Part shown: positions 52,354 through 60,202 of the stretch, piece after piece | Position numbering within the stretch: position 1 is the stretch's first letter | How the letters are laid out: the number at the start of each line of letters is the position of its first letter | DNA from: Sabulitectum sp964604135 | Lineage (GTDB): Bacteria; Fermentibacterota; Fermentibacteria; Fermentibacterales; JCC-6 | Assembly (NCBI GenBank): GCA_964604135.1 | Contig: CAZRXU010000003.1 | Location: 1 to 62,837, forward strand | Reading direction: 5' to 3' | DNA length: 62,837 bases | Program-made: the position numbers and the translations under genes | The notes under the pieces: model-generated | The model's database searches: none | What the model was told of the DNA's origin: nothing | What the model saw: the letters and a program-made list of their open reading frames with translations, nothing else

Positions 52354-53313
52354 CTACTCTTTCCCTGTAAGCCTGTTTTCTTTATCGTGTGATGATTCAG
52401 CAACCCTGCACCATATCCATGCAACCGTAAGAATGAGTAACTCACTCACAGTCAGAACAACTCTGCAGACAACTGACAGAATTAGCGCTTCCGAAACAGG
52501 CATCATGTAAGACAGAAAATATGCCAGTGCGCCGTCTCTTACCCCTAGTCCACCGGGAACAAAAAACACAAGAAGGTTTACTGCTCCCGAACCTGCGTAT
52601 GCTCCTATAACAAGCGGAATACTGGAAATCGCCAGTGGTTGAATAGATGATATTACCAGATAGAACCCGTACCCGCTCTGCAGGAAGGCGATCAACCCGA
52701 GTGACATGTATTTCATCATACATACGGGTTTAGGCCACTCCTTTATTTCATCTCTTTTCAGAATTCTGAGAGTTCGGTTTGTAAACCATTTGGGGAAACC
52801 TGTACTCAACACAACAACCCCGACTGGAACAACCAGATAAGGAAGAGTATTTAGTTCTGTGTTGTCTGTGATGAAAGTCCACCCAAACAGAAAAAACACA
52901 AGGAACACAGACAGCGTTACTATGGCATTCTCAAGAAAATACGCCGTGGCAACTCTCTCTTTTGAAAGGCTGTGCCTGTTGTAGTCGGCAACCCTGGATG
53001 CCAGAACAAACACAAAGCCCGGAATGTATCTTGCAAACTGAGAAGCAGACCACTTAAGCAAAGATACCCTGAATGGAAGCTGCATACCGAATTCCCTCGT
53101 AAGCAAATGCCAGACAAGAGCGATATACAGGTACGAAGTAAGCATAAGCACAAATCCGGCAGCAAAAACAGGAAGCTTTATGGAAAAATCCATTTGAGAA
53201 AACTCAGACGAGTAGCTGAGCATCACCTTCACAAAAAAGAAAACCGCTACAGGCACAAGCACCCTTCTTAAATACCTGTACACCACAGAGAGTTTGCGGG
53301 TATTCAATTCCAT
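52354..53313 (-). CDS. Flippase-like integral membrane protein (MprF/AglD transmembrane family)
   Basis: 319 residues with about eight membrane helices. Landmarks of the lysylphosphatidylglycerol-synthase transmembrane family: ALVWHLLTREFGMQLPFRVS, KWSASQFARYIPGFVFVLAS (R-YIPG motif), ENAIVTLSVFLVFFLFG, and the terminal FFVPGGLGVRDGALAYFLSY (PGGLGVRD). It lacks the aminoacyl-transferase domain of full MprF, so translocation of a lipid or glycolipid is the likely role. Last of three minus-strand genes, 7 bp after the FemAB-like gene. Confidence 0.88.
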   Translation of the reverse strand: MELNTRKLSVVYRYLRRVLVPVAVFFFVKVMLSYSSEFSQMDFSIKLPVFAAGFVLMLTSYLYIALVWHLLTREFGMQLPFRVSLLKWSASQFARYIPGFVFVLASRVADYNRHSLSKERVATAYFLENAIVTLSVFLVFFLFGWTFITDNTELNTLPYLVVPVGVVVLSTGFPKWFTNRTLRILKRDEIKEWPKPVCMMKYMSLGLIAFLQSGYGFYLVISSIQPLAISSIPLVIGAYAGSGAVNLLVFFVPGGLGVRDGALAYFLSYMMPVSEALILSVVCRVVLTVSELLILTVAWIWCRVAESSHDKENRLTGKE

Positions 53314-53320
53314 TCAGGTC

Positions 53321-54325
53321 TCACTTTCTTCCCGGCTTAAACTTGTTGTATAAACTCGCAACAGCCGGAAGACTCAGTACCCAGATAAGCCCATCCATTA
53401 TCCTGCACATGACGGGATTCAGGTTTGCCTCAAGAACCGGAACATCCACAACAGAGGATCCCCATTTTGTTTTGTATCGAAGTAATTCAGTATCTCCGGG
53501 ACTGGTTGCACCATAATCAAAATGTGATACACCAGCTGCCTGAGCATCACTGACAGCTGTGTAAAACAACAAGTCGTTTGCGCTGTGTTTTCGGAAGTTA
53601 TAGTTCATTCCGCCATGCAGATAGTATGCCCAGCCGTTGGAAACAACAACTGCAATGGCAGCAATGGCCTGGTTTTTATAACAGGCCATGTAGTACAACA
53701 AGCCACCTGACCTGCCCGGGGATTCAAACAGATTGGTGAAGTAGTTCAGCGAGTATTTGCTTGTACCCGTGTTTCTGCTCATAGACTGCCTGTAAAGGGA
53801 ATAAAAATCATATATTTCCGACAGGCTTGAAGCCCGCCTTACTTCAATACCATTTCGGATTGCCCGCTTTACCCCCCGACTTCTTTTTGAATTAAGATGA
53901 GTCAGCAAGTCATCACCTGCGAAGCTTGTCAGGTTCAGTACCGGTATTTTTATTGGCAGTTCATGATACAATTCGTGGTGCAGAGAGTGGTCAGGAAGGG
54001 GCTGTATGCGTATTCTATGCACTTCTTTATTCTTAAGAAATGCAGGAAGCATGTTCAGCAGTTCAGTAACCCCGACACTGGACCCAAGTACACCACCGTA
54101 GGGCACAGCAGAGTAGAATACTTTGAATGGCCCTCTTGTGAAAACATAACCCGGGCACACCGCACACACATCATTACCATCCAGACATGAAATACAGAGG
54201 GGGGCTGCATGCAATCCGTCGGCTGCACTGAGGATCCAGGTTGAACTGAAAAAAACAGATGATGTAATGGGTGAAGCAACACTGTCCCATCCTTCGAGAT
54301 TCAAATCGTACGATTCGAGTTTCAA
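53321..54325 (-). CDS. FemAB/GNAT-type acyltransferase (peptidoglycan-bridge or surface-polymer type)
   Basis: 334 residues with the double GNAT-like layout of FemAB-related proteins: FFSSTWILSAADG near the N-terminus, SKRSRGVKRAIRNGIEVRRA (the KxRxxxxxxxG segment typical of the family), DFYSLYRQSMSRNTGTSKYS, AIAAIAVVVSNGWAYYLHGG and HFDYGATSPGDTELLRYKTK (the D-GA-xPG-x4-KxxWG block). Relatives transfer amino acids from tRNA or acyl groups to peptidoglycan precursors or exopolysaccharide; the acceptor here is unknown. Overlaps the methyltransferase gene by 4 bases. Confidence 0.85.
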   Translation of the reverse strand: MKLESYDLNLEGWDSVASPITSSVFFSSTWILSAADGLHAAPLCISCLDGNDVCAVCPGYVFTRGPFKVFYSAVPYGGVLGSSVGVTELLNMLPAFLKNKEVHRIRIQPLPDHSLHHELYHELPIKIPVLNLTSFAGDDLLTHLNSKRSRGVKRAIRNGIEVRRASSLSEIYDFYSLYRQSMSRNTGTSKYSLNYFTNLFESPGRSGGLLYYMACYKNQAIAAIAVVVSNGWAYYLHGGMNYNFRKHSANDLLFYTAVSDAQAAGVSHFDYGATSPGDTELLRYKTKWGSSVVDVPVLEANLNPVMCRIMDGLIWVLSLPAVASLYNKFKPGRK

Positions 54326-55125
54326 GCGTTTTCTCCGTGATGCATTGAATCCTGTTCAGAGGAAGCTGATACTTCTTCTACAGGCATTTTTGAATAGTAA
54401 TAGAGAACATCGTAGTAATCCCACCTCGACAGACTTCTGCCTTTTCTGACAGCAAGCTCGTGTTCAGCAACAGGAATTGTATATCTGGCGGGTATAAGAC
54501 CATATCTGATTCCAAACCATACAGGCAGGTATCTTCCCTTTCGAACAGGGTAAACTCTGGTTTTCTTAAAACCTGCTTCCTGCAACTCCCGGTCTAGCTC
54601 GCTGATCGTTCTGAAAACCTTGTGGTCTTTGTGTGAGAACGAGTGTTTTCTCTTTGTATGCTCTATCAGAAGAATAGAACCTTCCGGCTTGATAACTCTG
54701 AATAACTCCTTTAGAATAGCTTTCAGGGCAGGAGGATCTGTAATATACATCAACACACCTACGGAAGTAACAAGATCAAAAGCATTGCTTGCTAAAGGCA
54801 GGTTCTTTCCATCAAACAACACACACGGGTGCTTGTGCGCGTTATGTACAGATAAGCCAATACGCAACAGTTCTATTGAGATTTCAATACCTGTGGTCTG
54901 ATGACCTAGCCCGTTAAACCATCTTGATCTCTTGCCGGTTCCACATCCAAAATCAAGAATAGAAAGATTCTGTCTATCATGCAAACATCGGCTAATCGCC
55001 AGATTTACCAGAGTTTCAACATACTGGTTTTTATGGCCTTTTTTATCTCTGGCATCAATCATCGAGGCTTCACCATACACGGTAGCCAGATTATTCCACT
55101 GGGTTCTGCTGTTGTGTTCAGGCAC
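54322..55125 (-). CDS. Class I SAM-dependent methyltransferase of the glycan cluster
   Basis: 267 residues, start GTG behind AGGAGGAAA. Motif I LSILDFGCGTGKRSRWF (about residues 58-74), acidic GIEIS, motif II/III FDGKNLPLASNAFDLVTSVG, and post-motif ELFRVIKPEGSILLIEHT. The C-terminal third (YPVRKGRYLPVWFGIRYGLI) is basic and aromatic and probably binds the substrate. Position ahead of the FemAB-like and flippase genes suggests methylation of a surface glycan or lipid-linked precursor (inference). Confidence 0.9.
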   Translation of the reverse strand: MPEHNSRTQWNNLATVYGEASMIDARDKKGHKNQYVETLVNLAISRCLHDRQNLSILDFGCGTGKRSRWFNGLGHQTTGIEISIELLRIGLSVHNAHKHPCVLFDGKNLPLASNAFDLVTSVGVLMYITDPPALKAILKELFRVIKPEGSILLIEHTKRKHSFSHKDHKVFRTISELDRELQEAGFKKTRVYPVRKGRYLPVWFGIRYGLIPARYTIPVAEHELAVRKGRSLSRWDYYDVLYYYSKMPVEEVSASSEQDSMHHGENA

Positions 55126-55450
55126 TTGTACTATTTCCTCCTGTACGATAATTGGTTAGGTATCAGATTGTTGCCCTATACCGCCACACTGTACCCACTA
55201 TACGAAAGAACCATCCTGACTCATACATCTGTTGTTCTTTGAACTCATCTGCATATGAACACCGCCAATGCTGAACCTGTGGAACAAATATCATAGAATC
55301 CCTGTGTTTTGCAAGCCCGCAGAAGCCTGTGAACAAACACAGAGGATCAGATGAACCTTCCCCAAGGGAGCTTGTCATTTTCCAAATCAACTCTCTTTCC
55401 CGTGCATACTGATATCAATTATACTAAGTGCTGGCCCTACACGGATTGGA
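55126..55450. other. Divergent intergenic region between methyltransferase and diverged repeat-protein genes
   Basis: I see no convincing gene in these 325 bp. CTGTGTTT (55302-55309) and AAACACAG (55335-55342) form a perfect 8-bp inverted repeat. A TATACT (55420-55425) with a weak TTTCCC-type -35 could drive the gene at 55451. The AGGAGGAAA of the minus-strand methyltransferase gene is at its left end. Confidence 0.35.
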
Positions 55451-56371
55451 GTGATTGTGTTCCTGTTGTTCCTGCATCTGCTCTGTAATTTCAATTTCCT
55501 TGACCATCCAGACAGCGTTGATGTTACAATTAATAATCAGTTGGGCACGAGAAACATCACAAGTGCAAGCTATATTTTGCCCAACTCGGATCACCTGAGT
55601 ACTGTACACTTACCGCATCCTCTGCTTCCGGAAAACACGATGACTGTAAGAGTTCCTTACGGATACATAAACAGGCTTATTTTCGAAACAGAAGATGGTA
55701 CTGTGTATACAACAAACGGATATCCTGCATCCACCAATCCGGAAACCATCTCTATTTCTCTTGCAGACAAGGAATTCGGAGGGCTGTTTGAGAGGATCTA
55801 TGGCATTTACCCTGTTGCTGTACGAAACTCAACAGATGTAAATGTAGTCTCTGTATTTCTGCAGGGTGATTCCGTTCCCTGTACAAATCTACTTCGCCAC
55901 AATGTTCTTCTTCCAGACGAGATTCTTCGCGTCTGGCTTGACTCTGGTATTACAGCACAGTTATCTGCAATAGATCTGGAAGGAAATACATCAACACCGA
56001 TTACGATCACTGCGCCAGCCCCCGACACATTGTACAGAATTACTTCGGAGTTATTTTTTAGCAACGGCAACGAGATTGGCTACAACGGATCATCACCTGG
56101 TTCATGGGTTGTTAATTGTATTACCCTTGACGATATAGTACAGGTTGAGGCGTTTTCTTCTGAAGGATTGTTACTTGACGGCCTTGATTGCTCTTCCTCA
56201 CCACTTTCTACATGGGACAGAGTTTTTGTAATGCACCGCATACCTGTCGGCTATATTGTCTGCACTGACTCTGAAGACAGAACTTACTCGGCCAATAATG
56301 CTGACAGCATAACCGGAGCTTTTATCTTTGGCGATCTCAATCTTGATTTTGGTTTTGGCTTTCCAGAATGA
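55451..56371 (+). CDS. Secreted protein with three diverged copies of the array repeat domain (gene G)
   Basis: 306 residues, start GTG. MIVFLLFLHLLCNFNF is a hydrophobic signal (possibly lipidated at Cys 12). Three segments follow the same pattern as the 44-48 kb array: SVDVTINNQLGTRNITSASY...TMTVRVPYG...FETEDGTVYT; YPVAVRNSTDVNVVSVFLQG...LRVWLDSG...IDLEGNTSTP; WVVNCITLDDIVQVEAFSSE...HRIPVGYIVCTDSEDRTYSA. The strand order and the Asp-containing turn before a YT are kept while the core tryptophans are mostly lost. It is 9 bp before the GT-C-like gene, so it may serve that glycan cluster. Confidence 0.65.
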   Translation: MIVFLLFLHLLCNFNFLDHPDSVDVTINNQLGTRNITSASYILPNSDHLSTVHLPHPLLPENTMTVRVPYGYINRLIFETEDGTVYTTNGYPASTNPETISISLADKEFGGLFERIYGIYPVAVRNSTDVNVVSVFLQGDSVPCTNLLRHNVLLPDEILRVWLDSGITAQLSAIDLEGNTSTPITITAPAPDTLYRITSELFFSNGNEIGYNGSSPGSWVVNCITLDDIVQVEAFSSEGLLLDGLDCSSSPLSTWDRVFVMHRIPVGYIVCTDSEDRTYSANNADSITGAFIFGDLNLDFGFGFPE

Positions 56372-56380
56372 GGTATATGA

Positions 56381-58237
56381 ATGCTTGACTGGATGAATCC
56401 TTTATCATTTTTTCAAACGATTATCAAAGTATCTGTTGTTTGGGTAGCCTTTTACGGGGCCGGATCTGTTGTTGAAAAGTACACAGGAATAAAGAAACTA
56501 TTTCCTCTGCTGCCCAGAGAGATATCCGGCATGCTGCTTCTCTTTTTTGTTGAAATACTGCTATCTCTTTTTGGAGTAATGAACAGAACCTTTGTGCCAA
56601 TACTCCTGTTGCTTTTTGCAATACCGGGAATGCTTCTATTGTTAAAAAAAGCAAGACATATTTTGGGAACTTACAAGTTTTCACTGACCGGGTTGCTGGG
56701 CTCTCTCTTCTTGCTTTTTGTTGTTATAATTAACCTGACTTATGCCTCGGCGCCAAACCTGGGGTTCGATGATCCACTAATTACATATGCTGTTCACCCA
56801 GACAGATGGTTAAACAGCGGTCAGATTCACTGGATTGAAGAAACGGCGTTCTCCGGATTTCCGCTAACATACGAAATGATAGCAGTATGGCCTGCTTCTC
56901 TTGCCTCAGACAGGCTTAATCAGTTAAGTGTTTTGCAGATTTTTCAGATGACTATGCTGTTTATCGCGCTTTTCAGGGGTATGCAAATAATCGAGATTAA
57001 GAAAAAGCTGAGGATACCTGTTGCAATTACCGTTCTTCTATGCTCACTGCTCTATTACTGGTCTTCACTTGCTAAAACAGACACAGCAGCCATTCTGTTC
57101 AGCACTATTGCACTAACGTCAGTCATACGGGAAATATCTGATCGGTCGCTTAAACCGTACACTTCCTGGTTTGCCATGGGCCTGGCCCTTGCAACAAAAC
57201 AAACGTCACTGGTTGTTCTGCTTCCATTTCTTCTATACGGCGGTTATCGTATTTATAAAAACAGATTAAATACTATACTAACTGCACTTTCGTGTCTTCT
57301 TTTGTTTCCCGCTGCTTTTGGCCTTCGAACCATGCTAAAAACAGGCAGCCCTACTTATCCTGTACATCAAATAGATTTTTTAGTAAAAGACGAGTGGAGG
57401 CTTACTCAACCGCCTGAGGAAATGCAGGAATGGAACAATAGGACTTCAGATATATATTCTGAATCAGATTACAGTCCATTGAAGAATATTGGTATTTTTC
57501 TAATTAGTTTCGAGGGTATTCTTTTTATAATGCTCGGAGGACTGGGGATTGCACTTAGCAGGAAAGATAGAAGCTGGTTTCTAGTTATACCTGTCGTTGC
57601 ATATTTTGTAGCAGCTATTTTTGCGTTCTGGCCACCCTGGTGGGGGGCAAAATATGCAATTTTAATATTTCCTTTTGTCGCACTTCTCGGCGCAAAACTC
57701 TTGCAGCCCAGCAAGACGTTTTCTACAGTGTATCTTTTGTTTGTTATGATTCTGTCTTTTGTTCTGCCCGGTTACATAATACGTTCTGAGATGTTCTATT
57801 CAGGGCACTTCAAGCTCTCTATGGCAAAATCTGTTCTCTCCGGACACTGGGACGATACAAGTGGTTTTCAATACAACATAACATCTTCCGAGGGTATGAC
57901 TCAGATGTGGCTGAACAGCAGTCTTACAGAGAACAGTATTATTCTCTCGCTTCACGAAGAGAAGCGTTACTTCTGCGATCATCAGGTTATTGTTGGGTGG
58001 AGATTCCCAAAGACGCTGCCTCTTTATCTTGATAACACGCTGGAAGATGAATGTGCCATACTCGACAATATCGGTGTGGAATACGTAACATTTTACAGAT
58101 CAGATCCGTGTGTTGCACAATTGGAAAACAAGCTACTGATACTCGACCACATAGGTAACGATGACATTCTAGAACCTATAATAACGGTTTCTGATGGCTA
58201 CCTAGTATGCAGGTACAATTCGCCTCTGGAAGAATAG
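56381..58237 (+). CDS. Multi-spanning membrane protein, GT-C glycosyltransferase-like
   Basis: 618 residues with roughly 11-13 hydrophobic helices between residues 10 and 480 and a C-terminal soluble part of about 130 residues. An extracytoplasmic loop after the early helices carries PNLGFDDPLITYAVHPDRWL, where the Asp pair is the usual position of GT-C catalytic acid, and NQTSLVVLLPFLLY-like later helices (ATKQTSLVVLLPFLLYGG). This is the ArnT/PMT-type plan of enzymes using polyprenyl-phosphate sugars. The gene is visibly richer in A+T than its neighbours, which hints at separate acquisition. Acceptor unknown. Confidence 0.75.
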   Translation: MLDWMNPLSFFQTIIKVSVVWVAFYGAGSVVEKYTGIKKLFPLLPREISGMLLLFFVEILLSLFGVMNRTFVPILLLLFAIPGMLLLLKKARHILGTYKFSLTGLLGSLFLLFVVIINLTYASAPNLGFDDPLITYAVHPDRWLNSGQIHWIEETAFSGFPLTYEMIAVWPASLASDRLNQLSVLQIFQMTMLFIALFRGMQIIEIKKKLRIPVAITVLLCSLLYYWSSLAKTDTAAILFSTIALTSVIREISDRSLKPYTSWFAMGLALATKQTSLVVLLPFLLYGGYRIYKNRLNTILTALSCLLLFPAAFGLRTMLKTGSPTYPVHQIDFLVKDEWRLTQPPEEMQEWNNRTSDIYSESDYSPLKNIGIFLISFEGILFIMLGGLGIALSRKDRSWFLVIPVVAYFVAAIFAFWPPWWGAKYAILIFPFVALLGAKLLQPSKTFSTVYLLFVMILSFVLPGYIIRSEMFYSGHFKLSMAKSVLSGHWDDTSGFQYNITSSEGMTQMWLNSSLTENSIILSLHEEKRYFCDHQVIVGWRFPKTLPLYLDNTLEDECAILDNIGVEYVTFYRSDPCVAQLENKLLILDHIGNDDILEPIITVSDGYLVCRYNSPLEE

Positions 58238-58257
58238 CTACCTTTACACACAAAAGC

Positions 58258-58278
58258 GGGGGGTGACCAGCACCCCCC
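58258..58278 (-). terminator. Hairpin terminator after the pilin gene
   Basis: GGGGGGTG/CACCCCCC, a perfect 8-bp stem around 5 nt, followed on the minus strand by GCTTTTG. It also lies just after the convergent GT-C-like gene and can end both transcripts. Confidence 0.75.
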
Positions 58279-58300
58279 ACACAAACTAAAACACTTTTGA

Positions 58301-58663
58301 CTAGTGAGAATCACGCCAGCTGGTAATACCATCGGAGATATGACCGTGGCTTCCAGCAGAAGTGCTGTTAGCACACTGAATGTTGAATACAAGTGATGTT
58401 GAACCAGTAAAAGTGTAAGCAGTTCCTCCGCCTCCTGGACACTCTACACCGTCCATACCGATGGAGTCCATAACAGTTGTGTACTCATCATGATCGGCAT
58501 AGTAGATAACTTCCTGGCCTGCAATTGTGCGCATGTTGGCACGGCAGGCGTTCCTTCTGGCGCTCTCGGAAACATCGCTGAACTTAGGTATTGCGATAGC
58601 GGCGAGGATACCAATGATTACCACCACAATCATCAGCTCAATGAGGGTGAAACCTTTCTTCAT
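58301..58663 (-). CDS. pilA: Type IV pilin (PilA-like major pilin or pseudopilin)
   Basis: 120 residues. MKKGFTLIELMIVVVIIGIL shows the prepilin peptidase site after Gly 4, the methylated Phe and Glu 5 of the mature protein, followed by AAIAIPKFSDVSESARRNAC. The C-terminal domain is short and has Cys residues at about 38, 75 and 97 that could form the disulfide loop. AAAGGAG precedes the ATG. A sigma-54 type promoter and neighbouring pilR, pilS and pilC homologues support a structural pilin rather than a type II secretion pseudopilin, though size alone would fit both. Confidence 0.92.
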   Translation of the reverse strand: MKKGFTLIELMIVVVIIGILAAIAIPKFSDVSESARRNACRANMRTIAGQEVIYYADHDEYTTVMDSIGMDGVECPGGGGTAYTFTGSTSLVFNIQCANSTSAGSHGHISDGITSWRDSH

Positions 58664-58714
58664 TATATTCTCCTTTCAAGAGAATGGGTTAACTGCGGCA
58701 CACGCTACTTATAG

Positions 58715-58732
58715 AAGCATAATGAGTGCCAA
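58715..58732 (-). promoter_or_regulatory. Sigma-54 promoter of the pilin gene
   Basis: Minus strand TTGGCACTCATTATGCTT: GG and GC are exactly 12 bp apart and most positions of the -24/-12 consensus match. It lies about 50 bp upstream of the pilin start, next to a PilR-type activator gene. Confidence 0.8.
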
Positions 58733-58819
58733 AGCCATTATGTTCTATATTTCATATATATCCTATTAAACACACACACAAAGGGATTGCTTTAAAAATG
58801 TATTGCATTCTGCAAGACA

Positions 58820-60202
58820 TTACTTTAGGTTCCCTTTTTTGTACCTCTCAAGGCGGCGGTGAAGGGTTGCTTCATTAATACCAAGCATTTTTGATGCTGT
58901 CCGCTTTTTGCCTCCGGCTTTCTTCTCCAGAACATAAAATATCCAGGCCTTTTCAATTTCCGACAAAACAGGAAGCTCTGAAACATCGTTTGCAAATGCA
59001 GGATTTTCTGCTGGAGATATATCATTTGGTTTTCTGCCGGACAGAAACCCTGGAAGCTCGTCAACCTGTACTGTACGCGTGCTGGACATTACGCAGACTC
59101 TTTCTATAAGGTTCTGCAATTCTCTTACATTGCCTGGCCATTTGTACAGCTTAAAAACATCCATAGCCTCCTGCGAAAGCTCTTTACCAGGGTAGTTGCC
59201 GCTTTCCAGAAAGTGCTTAACAAGCAGCGGAATATCTTCCTTTCGCTTCCTCAAGGGGGGTACATACAAAGGCAGAACATTCAGCCGGTAATACAGATCC
59301 CTGCGAAAAGTGCCCTTCTCAACCATTTCCTTAAGATTGCTGTTTGTGGCACATATAAGCCTTCCCTGGAAGGGTTTTGTAGCGGTGTCTCCAACTGGCC
59401 GCACCTGTCTCTCTTGAATAGCCCTGAGCAGCTTAACCTGAAGATCTTTGTTCAGCTCGCCAATCTCGTCAAGAAACAGCGTTCCCCGGCCGGCTGCAAT
59501 CATCAAACCCTCTTTGTCTCTGTACGCCCCGGTAAATGATCCCTTCCTGTGACCGAACAGCTCACTTTCAAGCAGATTAGGCGAGAGACTACCGCAGTTA
59601 ATACCTATGAAAGGATCGTCTTTTCTGATGCTGTTGTTGTGTATGGCCTTTGCTATAAGCTCTTTACCGGTACCGCTTTCACCTGATATAAGAACAGTAC
59701 TGGGCTGGTCGGCAACTTTCCTTACCATTTCCAGAAGTTTTATTATTAACGGTGACCGGCCTACAATGCCCTGGAAGTTATACTCTTTGCTGAGTTTCTG
59801 CTTCAGTGCCCTGTTTTCAGCTGTAAGCCTTTTCTCTCTAACTGCCTTTTCTATCGCAGCAAGCATCTGACTGGTCTTAAATGGTTTTAACAGATAATCT
59901 GAGGCCCCCTGCCTTACTGCCTTTACTGCTGTGTCGATGCTGGAAAAAGCAGTCATCAGAATGCCCGCTGCATCCGGGTGAATTTCCCTAATTCTGGCAA
60001 ACAGCTCAAGACCGCTCATTGCCGGCATTCTGATGTCTGATATAAGCACATGAACAGGGTTGTACTCACCCCACTTCAGAGCATCTTCCGGGTGTGAAAA
60101 ACACTTTACAGTGTACCCGCTCTGCTCCAGAAGAACACTTAGCCACTCAACCATGGACTCTTCGTCATCAACCAGAAGAATTGAAAGGTCTCTTCTATCC
60201 AT
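58820..60202 (-). CDS. pilR: Sigma-54-dependent response regulator, PilR-like
   Basis: 460 residues from ATG 60202 (GGGAG upstream). Receiver domain with acidic pocket LLVDDEES, phospho-acceptor Asp 56 in LISDIRMPAMSG and Lys in YLLKPF. AAA+ domain: Walker A ISGESGTGKELIAKAIH, the sigma-54 contact loop reads GSFTGA instead of GAFTGA, Walker B GTLFLDEIGEL, and RRDLYYRLNVLPLYVPPLR. C-terminal Fis-type helix-turn-helix KKRTASKMLGINEATLHRRL. It should activate the adjacent pilin promoter. The reading frame overlaps the end of the sensor kinase gene by 8 bases. Confidence 0.93.
   Translation of the reverse strand: MDRRDLSILLVDDEESMVEWLSVLLEQSGYTVKCFSHPEDALKWGEYNPVHVLISDIRMPAMSGLELFARIREIHPDAAGILMTAFSSIDTAVKAVRQGASDYLLKPFKTSQMLAAIEKAVREKRLTAENRALKQKLSKEYNFQGIVGRSPLIIKLLEMVRKVADQPSTVLISGESGTGKELIAKAIHNNSIRKDDPFIGINCGSLSPNLLESELFGHRKGSFTGAYRDKEGLMIAAGRGTLFLDEIGELNKDLQVKLLRAIQERQVRPVGDTATKPFQGRLICATNSNLKEMVEKGTFRRDLYYRLNVLPLYVPPLRKRKEDIPLLVKHFLESGNYPGKELSQEAMDVFKLYKWPGNVRELQNLIERVCVMSSTRTVQVDELPGFLSGRKPNDISPAENPAFANDVSELPVLSEIEKAWIFYVLEKKAGGKKRTASKMLGINEATLHRRLERYKKGNLK

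Noticed and set aside
55163..55390. A 75-codon minus-strand frame (TTG start) in the divergent intergenic region.
   Set aside because: Unusual composition (many Trp, Cys and His), poor ribosome site, and it covers an inverted repeat; no recognisable domain. I treat the stretch as non-coding.
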